NCBI GenBank assembly: GCA_017163975.1
Contig: JAFFSR010000264.1
Span: forward strand, 2,728,001-2,792,000
Origin: Anastatus disparis
Lineage: Eukaryota; Arthropoda; Insecta; Hymenoptera; Eupelmidae
Reading direction: 5' to 3'
Length of the DNA stretch: 64,000 bases
How positions within the stretch are numbered: position 1 is the first letter of the stretch; each line of letters opens with the position of its first letter. Of the stretch, positions 11,538-23,200 are shown in pieces. Both the position numbers and the translations under genes were made by a program. The notes beneath the pieces are model-generated. The model was not told the DNA's origin, searched no databases, and was given only the letters and a program-made list of their open reading frames with translations.

Positions 11538-11609
<72 letters not shown>
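11536..11609. repeat. (GA)n microsatellite
   Basis: About 35 uninterrupted GA dinucleotides following a short GA-rich lead-in. Confidence 0.95.
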
Positions 11610-11612
<3 letters not shown>

Positions 11613-11754
11613 CGAGTTATGTATCTGTCAATAATGAATGTATGTATTTGGGCGAATATCTTCAGGACATGCCAAACGTATAAGGATTGCGTATGTTATG
11701 TATTTGCTGTACAAAGTGACACGTGCGAAAATGGAGCTTCTCACACGTCGTGTC

Positions 11755-11895
11755 AAAAAATAGTGTTCGATACTCGTGCGAGAAAGTGATTTCTTACTCG
11801 TGTGACCTTTTCACCCTCACTTCGCTCGGGCGCAAACCGCCACACGAGTAAAAAATCACTTTATCGCACTAGTACCGAAATATACTATTTTTTTA
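11755..11895. mobile_element. CpG-rich hairpin with AATAGT ends
   Basis: Inverted repeat of about 60 bp arms. The left end AAAATAGTGTTCGATACTCG pairs with the right-end reverse complement AAATAGTATATTTCGGTACT, and both arms continue through GATAAAGTGATTTTTTACTC-type sequence. The loop is CpG-rich (CCTCACTTCGCTCGGGCGC). Same termini as the 53721-53836 hairpin. Non-coding. Confidence 0.7.
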
Positions 11896-11999
11896 CATTT
11901 GGAATATTTGCCGATTTTTTATAAAAATCTAAATGTGGTGAATAAGTGTAAAAAAAAAAATTTCCATCGCAAGCTATAAAATTTTATATATTTATTCTT

Positions 12000-12400
12000 T
12001 AACTAAAAACGAACATTTTTTTTTTTTGACATTTTTTAATTCGGTGTAATGCTTACGAGATATAACGAGCTGAAAAAAAGCTAATTTTTTCAGAAAAATC
12101 GTTATAACTTCTTAACGGTTCGTCATAGCATCAAAAACCAAACAGCGTTTGAAAGAGGGCTAAAAAACCTTTAATTTGAAAGGTATAACGTTAACGTAAA
12201 ATAATTTTGCTAGAATTGGCCCAGTGTTAAACATGGGCAAAAAATTTTTGAAATTTTTTCTTTCTTTTAGCTCTATAAATATAGTTGGAAAATAGATATT
12301 CTTAAATCAAACCATCAGCATTTGAAAGAGCGCTAAAAAACCTTTCAAACCCATCTTTTAAAAATTTTTTTATATGCTTTCCAACGGAACAGTAAATCTT
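12000..12400. repeat. Two diverged ~182 bp units
   Basis: CAGCGTTTGAAAGAGGGCTA at 12142 recurs as CAGCATTTGAAAGAGCGCTA at about 12326, both followed by AAAAACCTTT. The 5' part contains GAGCTGAAAAAAAGCT and a hairpin-like TTTTTCAGAAAAA. Confidence 0.5.
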
Positions 12401-12489
12401 TTTATATTTTACCTCAACTGATCATGGTGGGCAACTTCGTGTGAGCGGGAGTGTATATATCTACCTATATTATATAGTCAATTCGTCGG

Positions 12490-12950
12490 AGCATCGGCTG
12501 TATAACCCTCCATCTTGCTCCATTCCGTACTAAGTTGCTCCACTACCCTCCCTCCAGCTCCATACTCCCCTCCAGTATCCCCTCCTAAAACCAGCTGAAT
12601 TTCATGTTTTTTTTACATTATTTTTCAAGCAATCGGCGACTCCAGGTGACTCCGCTCCGCTCCATGTGACTCCATGCCGCTCCATGGGACTCCATTCCCC
12701 TCCAGGTCCCTTCGTGAAAATTTTTAATGCTAATTCGAATGTTGATTCCCACACCCCTCCATCTACCGCTTCATATAACACTTTGTAAAATAACATTTAA
12801 ATTCCGTTATTTTTTGGTAATTTTTGCTCCGCATGCCCCTCCCTCACCCCTCCATTAATATTTTCTACGATATTTCCATTCAGCTAACGGCGGCTCCATG
12901 TACCCCTCCATATACCGCTCCGTTTACCCCTCCGTCTATGACTTTGTCTA
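12490..12950. repeat. CTCC-punctuated quasi-periodic low-complexity tract
   Basis: CTCCA or CCCCTCC recurs every ~10-11 bases through two blocks (12510-12600 and 12645-12720), then more loosely to about 12945. Spacer bases vary while the CTCC core is kept. The tract has an open minus frame (12602-12796) that is just a by-product. Confidence 0.65.
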
Positions 12951-13225
12951 ACTTTTCATATTCCTGAAGAATAATCATTATAAAAAAAATGTTCTATTTC
13001 GTATTATTATAAGACATGTTACAATAATAGTTAATAGAAAAATGTTTAATTATTATGATTATTCGAATGCACATATTTAAGCAAAAATTTAAAACAAATT
13101 AATATTGTAAAAATTGTTAAATAATAAATTAACAAAATTTTTAAAAAATAAATAACTTCTGGAAATTTGTTTAAATATGTGTGTTCCCAATGGTGGAGGA
13201 TAGTTTGTAGGTTGGGCTTATGGTA

Positions 13226-13470
13226 TAAGGAGGAAGGATTAGATTAGATTAGATAATGATTTATTCGTATTAAATATACAAAAGGCGTGTAATACAATAT
13301 AAGATTACAAATAAATATTGCACTTAAAGTTGATATCACAGTCGAATAACTAACCCTAATAATACTGAAAAAGTAAGTCACAATAAAATGTGATATCACA
13401 GATAAACCGCAGATAATACAAGAATAATTAAGATTATAAAACAGTACACGCAATAATACAATCCTATATT
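13226..13470 (-). mobile_element. Second LINE 3' end with (TAATC)n tail
   Basis: On the minus strand, a TACACGCCTTTTGTATATTT block and GAATAAATCATTA run into a TCTAATCTAATCTAATCC tail at 13226-13247. Same architecture as 11266-11530 (short 3' end plus simple tail), but a different sequence. No coding part. Confidence 0.5.
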
Positions 13471-13554
13471 AAAAGGGAGATGAGCTATAGAGCGCAGCCA
13501 TATTGCTGATCAAAAAATGTGATTGGTCAATAGTGGTCGCCATATTGCTTAGTT

Positions 13555-13905
13555 CAGCGATGCCGAAAGTGGCAGAGTTAGAGCGGGAAATTCAAAAATG
13601 TTTTTAAAAAAAGTATTAAAAAATAGTTTTTACAATTTGATAATTAATAAATAATTCTAAAAAACAAAGTTACTATAGCAAAATTAATTTTTTTTCATTA
13701 TTTACATTTTTTTGAGTTTCAAAAATTTTTTGAAACTCAAAAAAATATAAATAATAAAAAAATTAATTTTGTTTTAGTGACTTTGTTTTTTAGAATTATT
13801 TATTAATTATCAAATTGTAAAAACTATTTTTTAAATACTTTTTTATAAAAAATTTTTGAATTTCTCGCTCTAACTCTGCCACTTTCGGCATTGCTAGCTT
13901 AGCTG
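13555..13905. mobile_element. Near-perfect palindromic foldback element
   Basis: Arms of about 170 bp meet near 13729 with almost no spacer. Outer ends are AGCGATGCCGAAAGTGGCAG and the reverse complement of CTGCCACTTTCGGCATTGCT. The centre is TTTGAGTTTCAAAAATTTTT with its mirror. The high arm identity suggests a recent insertion or recent arm homogenisation. Confidence 0.85.
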
Positions 13906-13914
13906 CTTAGCATT

Positions 13915-14555
13915 AGAAATTGTAATATAAAGTGGAGTACAATCTCTTAAAGTTCTTAGACGAGAAAGATGATACAGAGTACAATTTCTTAGAGTTCTTA
14001 GAAAATAGAAATTAGAGTACTTTTTTTTTAAGAATTAAATCAAAATAAGTTTAGATCAATTTGCTATTTGGACCAATTCATCTAAAAAGTTTTGTTTTAT
14101 CAAACTGCCCAATGTTTTATCACAAAGATAGATTGATATAAAATTAATTAAGTGAACAAAGATAGTATTTTATCACTATGAAGCAAGGGGTCTGAAAGAA
14201 AATAGAGTACAGTTCATTTGGAAAAATTTGTTATTATTAAAATCAACAAAAATATAAATTTAAAAATAAAAATGAAATGAAATAAGAGATTGATTGTGAA
14301 AAAGTAAGAATATTTAATTTTTATATTGTATTTTTATATTTTTCATTTTAATTTGTAAGATCATAAATGTATTATGTATTAATATTTATTATTTATAAAT
14401 TTAAATTTAAATAAGGTTAAAATAAATTATACTTTCAACTTTAACTAACGTTAAATAATAAAATTAATATTGCCAAAGTTTACTCAAAAGATAACTTCCT
14501 TGGTCATCATGTTATTATACATTTTTTGAGCAATTGCTATTGATTTTACTATATT
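13915..14555. other. AT-rich stretch without recognisable feature
   Basis: Two short direct repeats (GAGTACAATCTCTTA at 13935 and GAGTACAATTTCTTAG at 13977). Nothing else supportable. Confidence 0.4.
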
Positions 14556-14559
14556 TATA

Positions 14560-15075
14560 CTAAAATAAATTTTTAATCCGCTACATCTGTTACCACTAAT
14601 TTTGCAATTTGAATATCTGGTAAAAATTTATATATCATTGCAGCTAGAGAAAATTTTGTATGATGTGTGCCTATTCCATTAACGTGCATAAATGCATGGA
14701 ATATGCTTCACTGATTTTTCCTTTATTAATCTGTTTTTAAAGGATATATGAACAATTTAGGATCAACTTTTAATGATAATAAATCTAATCTATGTGCAAG
14801 TACTTTATTTAGATTAATATTTGTATAAAATGTTCAATTTTGTCGATAATCATCTATATTTTTTTCATTTAATAAAATAGTAATAATGAATATTAGAAGA
14901 ATGTTATTAAGTGAAGTACTATAAATGGTTATAGAAAAAGTAAACATGTTATATATGAATATTATTCAAGATAAAGTACTTACACATAGATTATAATTAT
15001 TATCATTAAAAACAAATTGTTGTCGATTGATTGAAACTTTACCATTTTCAGTGACAGTTATCGATGCTGCCAAAG
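14560..15075 (-). pseudogene. Decayed two-exon coding remnant, family unknown
   Basis: The minus strand gives ITVTENGKVSINRQQFVFND (about 15065-15010), then a donor-like GT|GTAAGT near 14981, an intron of about 110 bp and an acceptor-like ATATAG near 14862. The second exon-like part reads TNINLNKVLAHRLDLLSLKV and later NGIGTHHTKFSLAAMIYKFL / PDIQIAKLVVTDVAD. In-frame stops (for example after DDYRQN and near the IYPLKTD stretch) break it. The intron shows it is not a retrocopy. I do not recognise the family. Confidence 0.5.
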
Positions 15076-15079
15076 TGTT

Positions 15080-16110
15080 CAAATAATTCAAATAAAATGT
15101 AAATTTTTAGTAGATACTTCAAGAGTATTGGTTAGAATGTAGATAATAGATTATTTAGATTAAAATTAGCAAACATAAATTTATTTCAGTTATTAATAAA
15201 AGATGGGTTATTTTAACTTTGGTAATATTATCATTTAATTAAATATATTTTTATAGAAGATAACAAATGTGATTTGGAATTTAAAATAAATGCAAGTTTT
15301 TTTTATGAACATAATAAAAAAATTTGAATTTTGTAAGGGTGGTTTTTATTTGGGATATTATGAATATATCTAATTAAATATGAAATAATAATTGGCTTAT
15401 AATTCCCAAATTCTGAGATTTACCAGCCTACAAAATTAATAATAATAATATAACCAGGGAGTTAAATACTCTACCTTTAATATTCTAATCAATTATAAGA
15501 TCTCTTCAATAAACAAGTTAACAAATATTTAATTATAGGGAATTAAGTTCACTAAATAGACTTTAATTAATTTCATTAAAAGAATATCGGTTAAGTTATG
15601 GACGATTTATCTAAATTAAGTTAAAATAATAATAAAATATAGAAAATCAATTAAAATATACTAAGTTACAGAAAAGAAAATTATTAATTTAAATTATTAA
15701 GCAATAATAATAATCAGAATCTCTTTAATATTAAAACAAAATTGAGTAATGGAGCAACACGTGCTCAACATATATTTTAGGTTATGTAAGGGTGGGGCTC
15801 GAACAGCAGTGCGTATCTCAGATTACGCAATTCTCCAATTGGTGGCGCTAGTATCGTCTTTCCTCGGAGTCTTTCTCTCTTTAATCTTCAGCAGGCGTTT
15901 TATAGAAGCGAGGTTATAACAACTTAATATATTTCGTATATATATAAATCTTCAGAAACTAAATTACTATGACCTTTGATTTTTTTTTTTTTTTTAATAT
16001 GTTTAAAATTATTTGCTTTTAATAGTTGTTATCTTCACAATTGTAAGAAAATTTATTATAAATCAAAGAAAAGTTATCAAAAAAAATTGTTTATAAAGAA
16101 TTTATCAAAC
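15080..16110. other. AT-rich stretch without recognisable feature
   Basis: A small GC-richer patch at 15770-15890 (GGGTGGGGCTCGAACAGCAG) has no assignable function. The short open frame 15976-16221 overlaps the foldback element that follows and has no protein-like content. Confidence 0.4.
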
Positions 16111-16127
16111 CGCTATCTCTTCCCTGG

Positions 16128-16490
16128 TGAAAAAAATCAGGTGACAAGTCACCTGATTTATCAGGTGATTTATCATGCCAAAATATCATGTATCGATTTT
16201 GTTGGTTTTTACACGTTTTAAACCATGCTTAGTCAATTTAGAACAATTTTTGAAAAATTTTTGAAATTTTTGAACTTAGAAAATTTTTTAGATAATTTGG
16301 TCTTAGAAAAAATTTTGACTAAATCACAAAAAAATTTCTAAGTTCAAAATTTTCCAAAATTTTAAAAAATTGTTCTAAATTGACTAAGCATGGTTTAAAA
16401 TGAGTAAAGATCAACAAAATCGTTACATGATGTTTTGGCATGATAAATCACCTGATAAATCAGGTGATTTATCACCTGATTTTTTTTAAT
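16128..16490. mobile_element. Foldback element with CACCTGAT terminal repeats
   Basis: Inverted arms of ~150 bp. Each outer end consists of two to three short repeats of the type ATCAGGTGATTTATC, followed inward by ATGCCAAAAYATCATGTA and a GACTAAGCATGGTTTAAA block. The centre is an AT-rich pseudo-palindrome (16245-16360). A related terminus occurs at 17341. Confidence 0.8.
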
Positions 16491-16499
16491 AGGGTTATT

Positions 16500-17325
16500 A
16501 ATCTCTCACAAAGTTCGAATTTCTACTACTAAAATGAATCTTTAATTGATACTAAGTTAATAAGAAATAGGTAATTTTATAGATTCAGTAAGACAAAAGT
16601 TCAGTAAAAGAAAACTAAAAAAAGAAAACAAAGAAAGTTTCTATAATTAGTTATAAACTATTATTTTTAGATTATAAATAATTGAGGTTGTCTTTCAATT
16701 CAATATACTTCAATAAAAAAAATAGTCAGCTTTATAGAAACTTTACTCACTAGATTACCAAATTATTTCTTATGCTTAGATATTTCAGTTTAGGAATGCG
16801 AAATAAAATTTCACAGTTAATTTTCACTATTTAATTTAATAACAAATTTCTCCTCAGTAATTAACTAATACAACAATTTAAATTTTCGCTAATTCACAAT
16901 GATGCCACGAATTACTTTTAGGTTAGAGAACCACGTGGCTATTTATATAGCCTGCCGTGATTTCTCCGCAAGAATTTTTAAATATTACAACAAAATTACA
17001 ATTTTGATTTCTTTCTAATTTCTTAATTGTTAATTAATAGCAACAAATTCGATTAATCTATACGTTGCTATCAATTCACCACGAGAGAGAGAGAATTTGT
17101 ATTTTCACTTCGCGCACTATCACTTTTTCCTTTTTATTACAATTTTAAATACAAAAAAAAATTTAATTTAATACAAATTATACCTGTTTTTGTTCGTTGC
17201 TACGCTCGACCTCGGCCATTATCTTATCTTAGTCCAATAGAAGGAGCAACAACAAAACCCAAAAATCTATGAAGGTGGACTCCCAAAATGGCCGGCAATC
17301 TATGCTATAAACCCTCTAGGTTAAT
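16500..17325. other. No feature recognised
   Basis: AT-rich. Contains ACCACGAGAGAGAGAGAATT and short GA runs. No gene or element boundary can be supported. Confidence 0.4.
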
Positions 17326-17329
17326 GGCT

Positions 17330-18300
17330 ACCCTACTAAAAAATGTCAGGTGATTTTTCACCTGATTTTTCACCTGATTTCTCACCTGATTTCTCATGCC
17401 AAAATCTCATGTGACTATGTGCGTAAAAAAACCAAGTCCCAAACCAATAAAAAAATTCTAAGTTTTTATCACAGAAAGCAATATTGAAAAATATAATTTT
17501 TTTTTCATATTTCATCATTTAGAATTTATCTAAACTAAAGAAAAATTTAATATTTTTTTTTCATTAAAAATATCCATTACTCAAATAACTTTAAAAATAC
17601 AGTTCATACATCGAAAAAATATCTTAAAATTTATGTTTATTATACGCTCTTTTTATATATTTTTTATTTATAATAATTTAACCATTGATAAAATTATTTG
17701 TAGTTGAAATTTAATTTTTTTCCTAAAAAAAAATGAAGTCCAACATTGAAAAATTTCTATGTCCCAACCTCGAAAAAAAGTATTAAAGTGTATAGTTATT
17801 TTCTCATTTCTCGTCATTTAAAATGGATTTTTCATGAGAAAAAATTTAATTTTCTTAACTTAATTTTTTTTCCTAAAAAGTTACAAAGTCCTAAATAGCC
17901 TGAAAAATTCTAAGTCCCAACCTGGGAAACAAGTCTTAAAATGTATGTTTTTTTTTTCATTTTACCTCATTTATAATCATTTAACTATTGATAAAATTAT
18001 CATTTTCCCAAATTTAATTTATTGCCCAAAAAAATTTAAGTCCAACATTGAAAAATTTCTATGTCCCGACCTCGAAAAAAAGTATTAAAGTGTATAGTTA
18101 TTTTCTCATTTCTCGTCATTTAAAATGGATTTTTTATGAGAGAAAATTTAATTTTCTTAACTTCATTTTTCCTAAAAGTGACTAAAGTAACTTTTTTTCA
18201 TAAAAAGTAACAGTCCTAAATAGCCTGAAAAATTCAGTCCCGAACTCGAAAAAAAGTTTTGAAATGTATAATTTTTTTATTTTATCTCATTTAGAAAATT
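17330..18300. mobile_element. Relative of the CACCTGAT element with internal ~290 bp tandem repeat
   Basis: The left end (17341-17425) repeats a 13-mer of the form ATTTTTCACCTG / ATTTCTCACCTG four times, then has CATGCCAAAATCTCATGTG as in the 16.1 kb element. It then carries two diverged ~290 bp units, each containing GTCCAACATTGAAAAATTTC and TATGTCCCAACCTCGAAAAA (17740 and 18030). The right end is not resolved. Confidence 0.55.
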
Positions 18301-18329
18301 ATCAAAACATTGAGAAAATTCGCATATTT

Positions 18330-18663
18330 CCAATGTACGGAGATGTAAAGTGGACACTACACCTGTACTCATAAATATTATCTTTTTTTTTAATTTCATT
18401 TCTGAATTTCCAGAAAAGAAATGGATTAGCTTTTAGCATGAACCATGATGATTATTGAGTTAATTTAAAAATTTTAATTTATAATATTTGAACCCAAAAT
18501 GCTCAATAACTAATGAATGTATTTATTTCAAATTTAACTGAATAATCTTTAAGGTACATTGTACTAGCTTATGCATTTCTTCACAGAAAATATTGCAATA
18601 AAATGAAAACAGTCAATATTTATAAATTGAGATGTAGTGTCTATTTTACATCTCTTTAAATTT
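18330..18663. mobile_element. MITE family C (GGAGATGTAAAR ends), copy 1
   Basis: Left end GGAGATGTAAAGTGGACACT, right end reverse complement TTAAAGAGATGTAAAATAGA. Relatives are at 39275, 52690 and 60170. Where the ends are intact, TTAA lies at the boundary, the usual target of piggyBac-type elements. Confidence 0.7.
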
Positions 18664-19854
18664 TCTTCTTACAAAAATAGTCCAACCACGACAAATTTTG
18701 GCCTGAAATTTAAGAAAATTTCATTTTTCTGGTTTTATTTTCGTAGTTATAAACATAATTTAATCTAAACTTAATTGAAAAATCATAAATTTCTACCACA
18801 AATATAAGGTTTCAAATGTAAGCTATTTTTAGTTGCAATATTTTGAAGTATTTATGAGTAATAAGATTATTTATTTGCAGTATGTGAAATAATATCAACA
18901 TCAAACACTTGTATATAAAAATATTAATTCGCAAAACTGTTAACTTATAATTGAATCATCACATAAAAATAATATTTAAATTTAATTTCTATTCATACAA
19001 TATCTTATTTATTTTCAAATACATTTGAACCTTACTATAACTAGTTTCGCTATAACAAGCACTTATACTCCGCTATAACGAGCAAAATACCTCCTTTTTT
19101 CCACCTCTATTTTGTTACTGAGTTTGGTAGCATTGAATAATCGGGGTTCTATTGTAATAGCGTTGTAAATCATTTCCGACGTGCTCAGTATAGTAATGTT
19201 CAAATGTAATAAAATTATTAAAAGTTCAATATTTAAGATGTACTTACTTATTCAATTTAATTTTTAATGGTTCCCTTTGATTTATTTCATCATATAATGT
19301 ATATATTTATATAAATATTAAATATATTCCGTATAATAATTGGACATAATGTTAGCAATTTATTTAATATCCGATTTTAAAATAGTATCAAATCATTATA
19401 ATATAGCAATATTTTCAAACTTTAGAATTGATAATTTATTTTAAATAAAGAAGGAAGAATTTAAATTTCATTAACTCAAGGCTGGAAATTTTTACATTTC
19501 TTTTTACAATTATTAATCAAAATAAAGTTATAAGAACAACAAATTATAAATGTATTTACAACAAACAATTTTAACTTTTTCTCTTAGATTTATTAATTAA
19601 ATAAAACATATGACCAAACCAATAATACTAATGACTTATATCGGACAAACTTTTTAGTATGTTGAAAATTAAACCAAGTGAATATCAGCAACAAGTAGAT
19701 AAAGCTAATTATTCATACATATTGTGTTATTTCATTGTAATTGTAGTAAAAAATAACATTCTTAGAATTTTTATTTACACATGCATGTTTACTAATTCTC
19801 TTTTAATAAGGGTTTAATAAATAAACAATATAAGCAAATTGATAAATAAAATAT
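18664..19854. other. AT-rich region with a short pogo/Tigger-like MITE scrap
   Basis: Around 19024-19165 the sequence GAACCTTACTATAAC, TTTCGCTATAACAAGC and CCGCTATAACGAGC, with GGGGTTCTATTGTAATA at the far end, resembles termini of pogo/Tigger-type MITEs. The rest, which lies downstream of the BEN gene stop, shows nothing supportable. Confidence 0.35.
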
Positions 19855-20298
19855 TTATTGAACAATACGACGTCTGGCCTTTTCTATCACTTTTTTGCGA
19901 TAATCTCGAATATTGTAAGATAAAGCTTCTGTCGACATCCTGAGGAGCAATCTTATTTTTCTTTTTCCTAGATTTCTGTAATTAGGATTACTTTTCAAAT
20001 AATCAAGATATAGACCTGCTTAAAATACCATGTATGTTAATATATTCTTACATCGTCGATAATGTTTCGAAAATTAAAGTTTTTTACCCATAAATAGTTC
20101 CAACTTATTTGGACAACATAACGAAATTGGGCTTCGCCCAGGGATGTTAGTTTTTACTTTCTTAATATCAAGGCAGGAATTAGCTAACTTGCTTTGCCAA
20201 ATTATAAAAGCCAGCTCTCTTAAAAATTTACTTCGCCCTTTTCTATGAATTAGTGTCCATGTTTTTTTTCCCACTTCTATATTTTGACCTAAATAAAC
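19855..20298 (-). CDS. BEN/RS gene exons 5 and 6: BEN domain
   Basis: Exon 5 (20088-20298) begins after TTTATGTTGCAG with VYLGQNIEVGKKTWTLIHRK and ends at ATGG|GTAAAA. Exon 6 (19855-20015) begins after TTTTAAGCAG, restores the codon for Gly and reads LYLDYLKSNPNYRNLGKRKI and on to KARRRIVQ, then TAA. The pattern W-x-FLRELA-IW-L-S...P.KLE is that of a BEN domain. Confidence 0.7.
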
Positions 20299-23200
20299 CT
20301 GCAACATAAATTGTTTCATATAAGTAAATGGAAAAGTGGCCTATATTACACAATGTGAAGTTAGTGATCAAGCGAAATGAGGATCATAATTTACACTGCA
20401 ACATACTTTTGTGCACCCAACGCAAAAATTGCAAGAGATAAAAAGTTTTATCGCACAGTAGCAAAAAATCGTTACTTAAAAATTCTCACGGCATTCGAAA
20501 AAACAGACAAAAATCTTTCAAATACGCTATTGTAGACTTTTAAAAATTTGCATTTTCATTGGTTGCAAGAATTAAAAAAAAAATAAATAAGTTAATCTTT
20601 CTTTAATTAGCAACAGATTTAGATACAGTAATTGTAGTTCGAAAAAACAAACGAGATCTGAGAGGATATTTATTGATTTTTAATATAAGGGGTGAAGCAT
20701 TGTTTTCGTCATATTTTAACAAAATTACTGTCAATTTTGTTGAAAAACATGTTTTTTTCCAATGCCAATATTTAAAAATTAAGAAAGATAAAAAAAATTC
20801 TGAGAGAAAAAAGATGCTTTTTCATTGATAGATGATAGATCTGAGGTTTGAAGTAGAACACTGTTAGAAATATTTACAGATACGTCTGTTAAAAACTGTT
20901 TACAGACAAAAATGTCCGTTACTTTAACAGACAAATTGTCCGTGAAAAATGTAATACACATTTTAAATTGACATACTTGTGTCTGTTGATTTAACAGACA
21001 TTAAGTAACAGACGAAAAAAGTTGACAGATTACACAAATGTTTTTAACTGCGAACTTTAAGGAAAATCATTTAAACTGTTCAGACTGTTCAAAAATTTAA
21101 CATTTTTTAGAATTTTTGATCATGTTGAATGGTTAAAAGAATGTTTTTCTTTGAAATTCCATTTCTAATTGCAGATGTATTTAAGACTAAAAACACATAT
21201 ATTTTCACTGCGACGTTTTTTCATATTTCATTAAATAAGCCGCAAAAACTTGTTCCCGGAGCTAAATCCCGCCAGGAACCCCGTAATTTCGGATAGGAGA
21301 TTAAGAAAAACGTTTTTCAACGTGTTTTCTTTTTTCGATACAAATATATAGAAAACAAATGTTTAATCCCTCATTTTTAAGTTGAATAAATATCCTTTTA
21401 AATCTCGATATTTTAACTTCATTTACTGAATAGAAATCTGTAGCAAGTTAAAGAGAGACTATTTTTTTTTTCAATTTCAATTTTTAACTCAAAAAAGTTA
21501 ATAATTTCTTTAAGTCCATAGTAGCATTTTTGGAAGGTTTTTACCTACTCTTCTGAATGCCGTTAGAATTTTTGAGCTGAGTTTATTTGTTGTTGTGCAA
21601 TAACAATTTTTAGTGCTTGCGATTTTTGCATTGGAGGGCAGTATACATCGTGGCTACATAAGTCAAGGTTATCATATGCTATTTCAGCACAAGTGTTATT
21701 AATCTACCGCATTAAATCTACACTTTCAACAGTTAATTATACTTCAATTCCATCGATATCATTAATATTAAATTTCACTTACTAGGAGAGTATCACAGCT
21801 CCGGGTCACGGATATTGTTTAAACTTTGGGATAAGTTTTCAGATTCCAAAATATGGAAAAAGCTAAAGTTATAGTCACAAACGCTCAATATTTCTCTATT
21901 TACAGGCCATTAAAGAAAATTACTAAAAAAGTTACAAGATTTTTAAACGGATATAGTTCTGTAGCATTTATCTAGAAGCTTGAAACTTTTTTTCAATGAA
22001 AGCTATTCAATAGTAGTCATAGTATATCAAAATATTTTTTCTCAAAGTTATAGCTTAATAAAGATTGTACCTAAATTTTCTTTTTAAAACATTAATTAAT
22101 AACAAAGGCTGAAATTACGCTATAACTGTGAAGAAAAATATTATTTTAATATACTATAGCTACTATTCCGAAAGAATTTTAGCCCAGCTTCCATTGAAAA
22201 AAAGTTATAGGCTTTTAACTATCAATGCTAAAGATCTATATACGTTTAAAAATGTAGTGACTTTTTAGTGATTTTCTTTAATTGTCTGTAACTAGAGAAA
22301 TATTGAGCGTTTGTGACTATAATTTTAGCATTTTCCACATTTTAGCATCTGAAAACTTATCCCAAAGTTTAAGTTAAATCCGTTATCCGCAGTTGTTATA
22401 CTCTCGAGGTTAGTGATATTTTAATTGAAAAATAATCTATTCAAAGATAATCATGATCTTGAAGAGGATTTAGGATACAATGTGTTATGAATTATTTAAA
22501 ATTTATGTGTAAGCTTTGTGAGTTCTTACTTTGTTGTTGACAATCCGGTACCTTTCATCCCTCTCTTGGTCAACTATAAACATAAATTTATAGTTAATAA
22601 TATTGATCATATGATAATAGGTGCTAGTCACGAAGAGTTTATTAATTTGGGGTTGTTGCAAATAGTTTTAGAAATATTAAGGGAGTACTATCGACATGAA
22701 GTTAGCCACTTGAGAATTTGTTCCAATTTTAATTATGTAGAAATAAACGTGTAATTATATAATTTAAATAAATGTATGATGAATAAGTAATTTAATATTT
22801 GAAATAAAGTATTGTATATATAATATGATCGTCTGTATTTACGATATTGCGGTGTTGTCAAATTTCGTATTTGATAGATGTTCTCTTGCAATAATCGCCT
22901 TCTTTACTTGAATATTAATTAATTCCGATCCTCCAAAGTAGTAACCGATAAGTTTCAAAAGAATTTTACGTTTATCGAATGATTTTCTATTTATAATAAA
23001 ATCTCCGTTAAAATCTGTATGTTAATAAAGCAGAATTTTTGAAATGAAAACGATAATAACCTGATTTTCCATCATACTACATGTCAACAGTGATGGAACT
23101 AAAAATACCAATATCTCTATTAGGTAGGCAATCGTTTTCAAATTTTAACCAAGGCTTATTTACACCCATATCAACCTTTATGCCAAGTTTCATCTAAAAC

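Noticed and set aside
21600..21720. Protein-like minus-strand stretch considered as the missing BEN/RS exon
   Set aside because: Contains in-frame stops upstream, lacks a pyrimidine-rich acceptor, and its lower half is the terminal repeat of the 20413-21645 element.
22518..22754. 78-codon open frame
   Set aside because: Crosses the precise left boundary of a TTAA-flanked MITE, lies in an intron of a minus-strand gene and has no recognisable domain.
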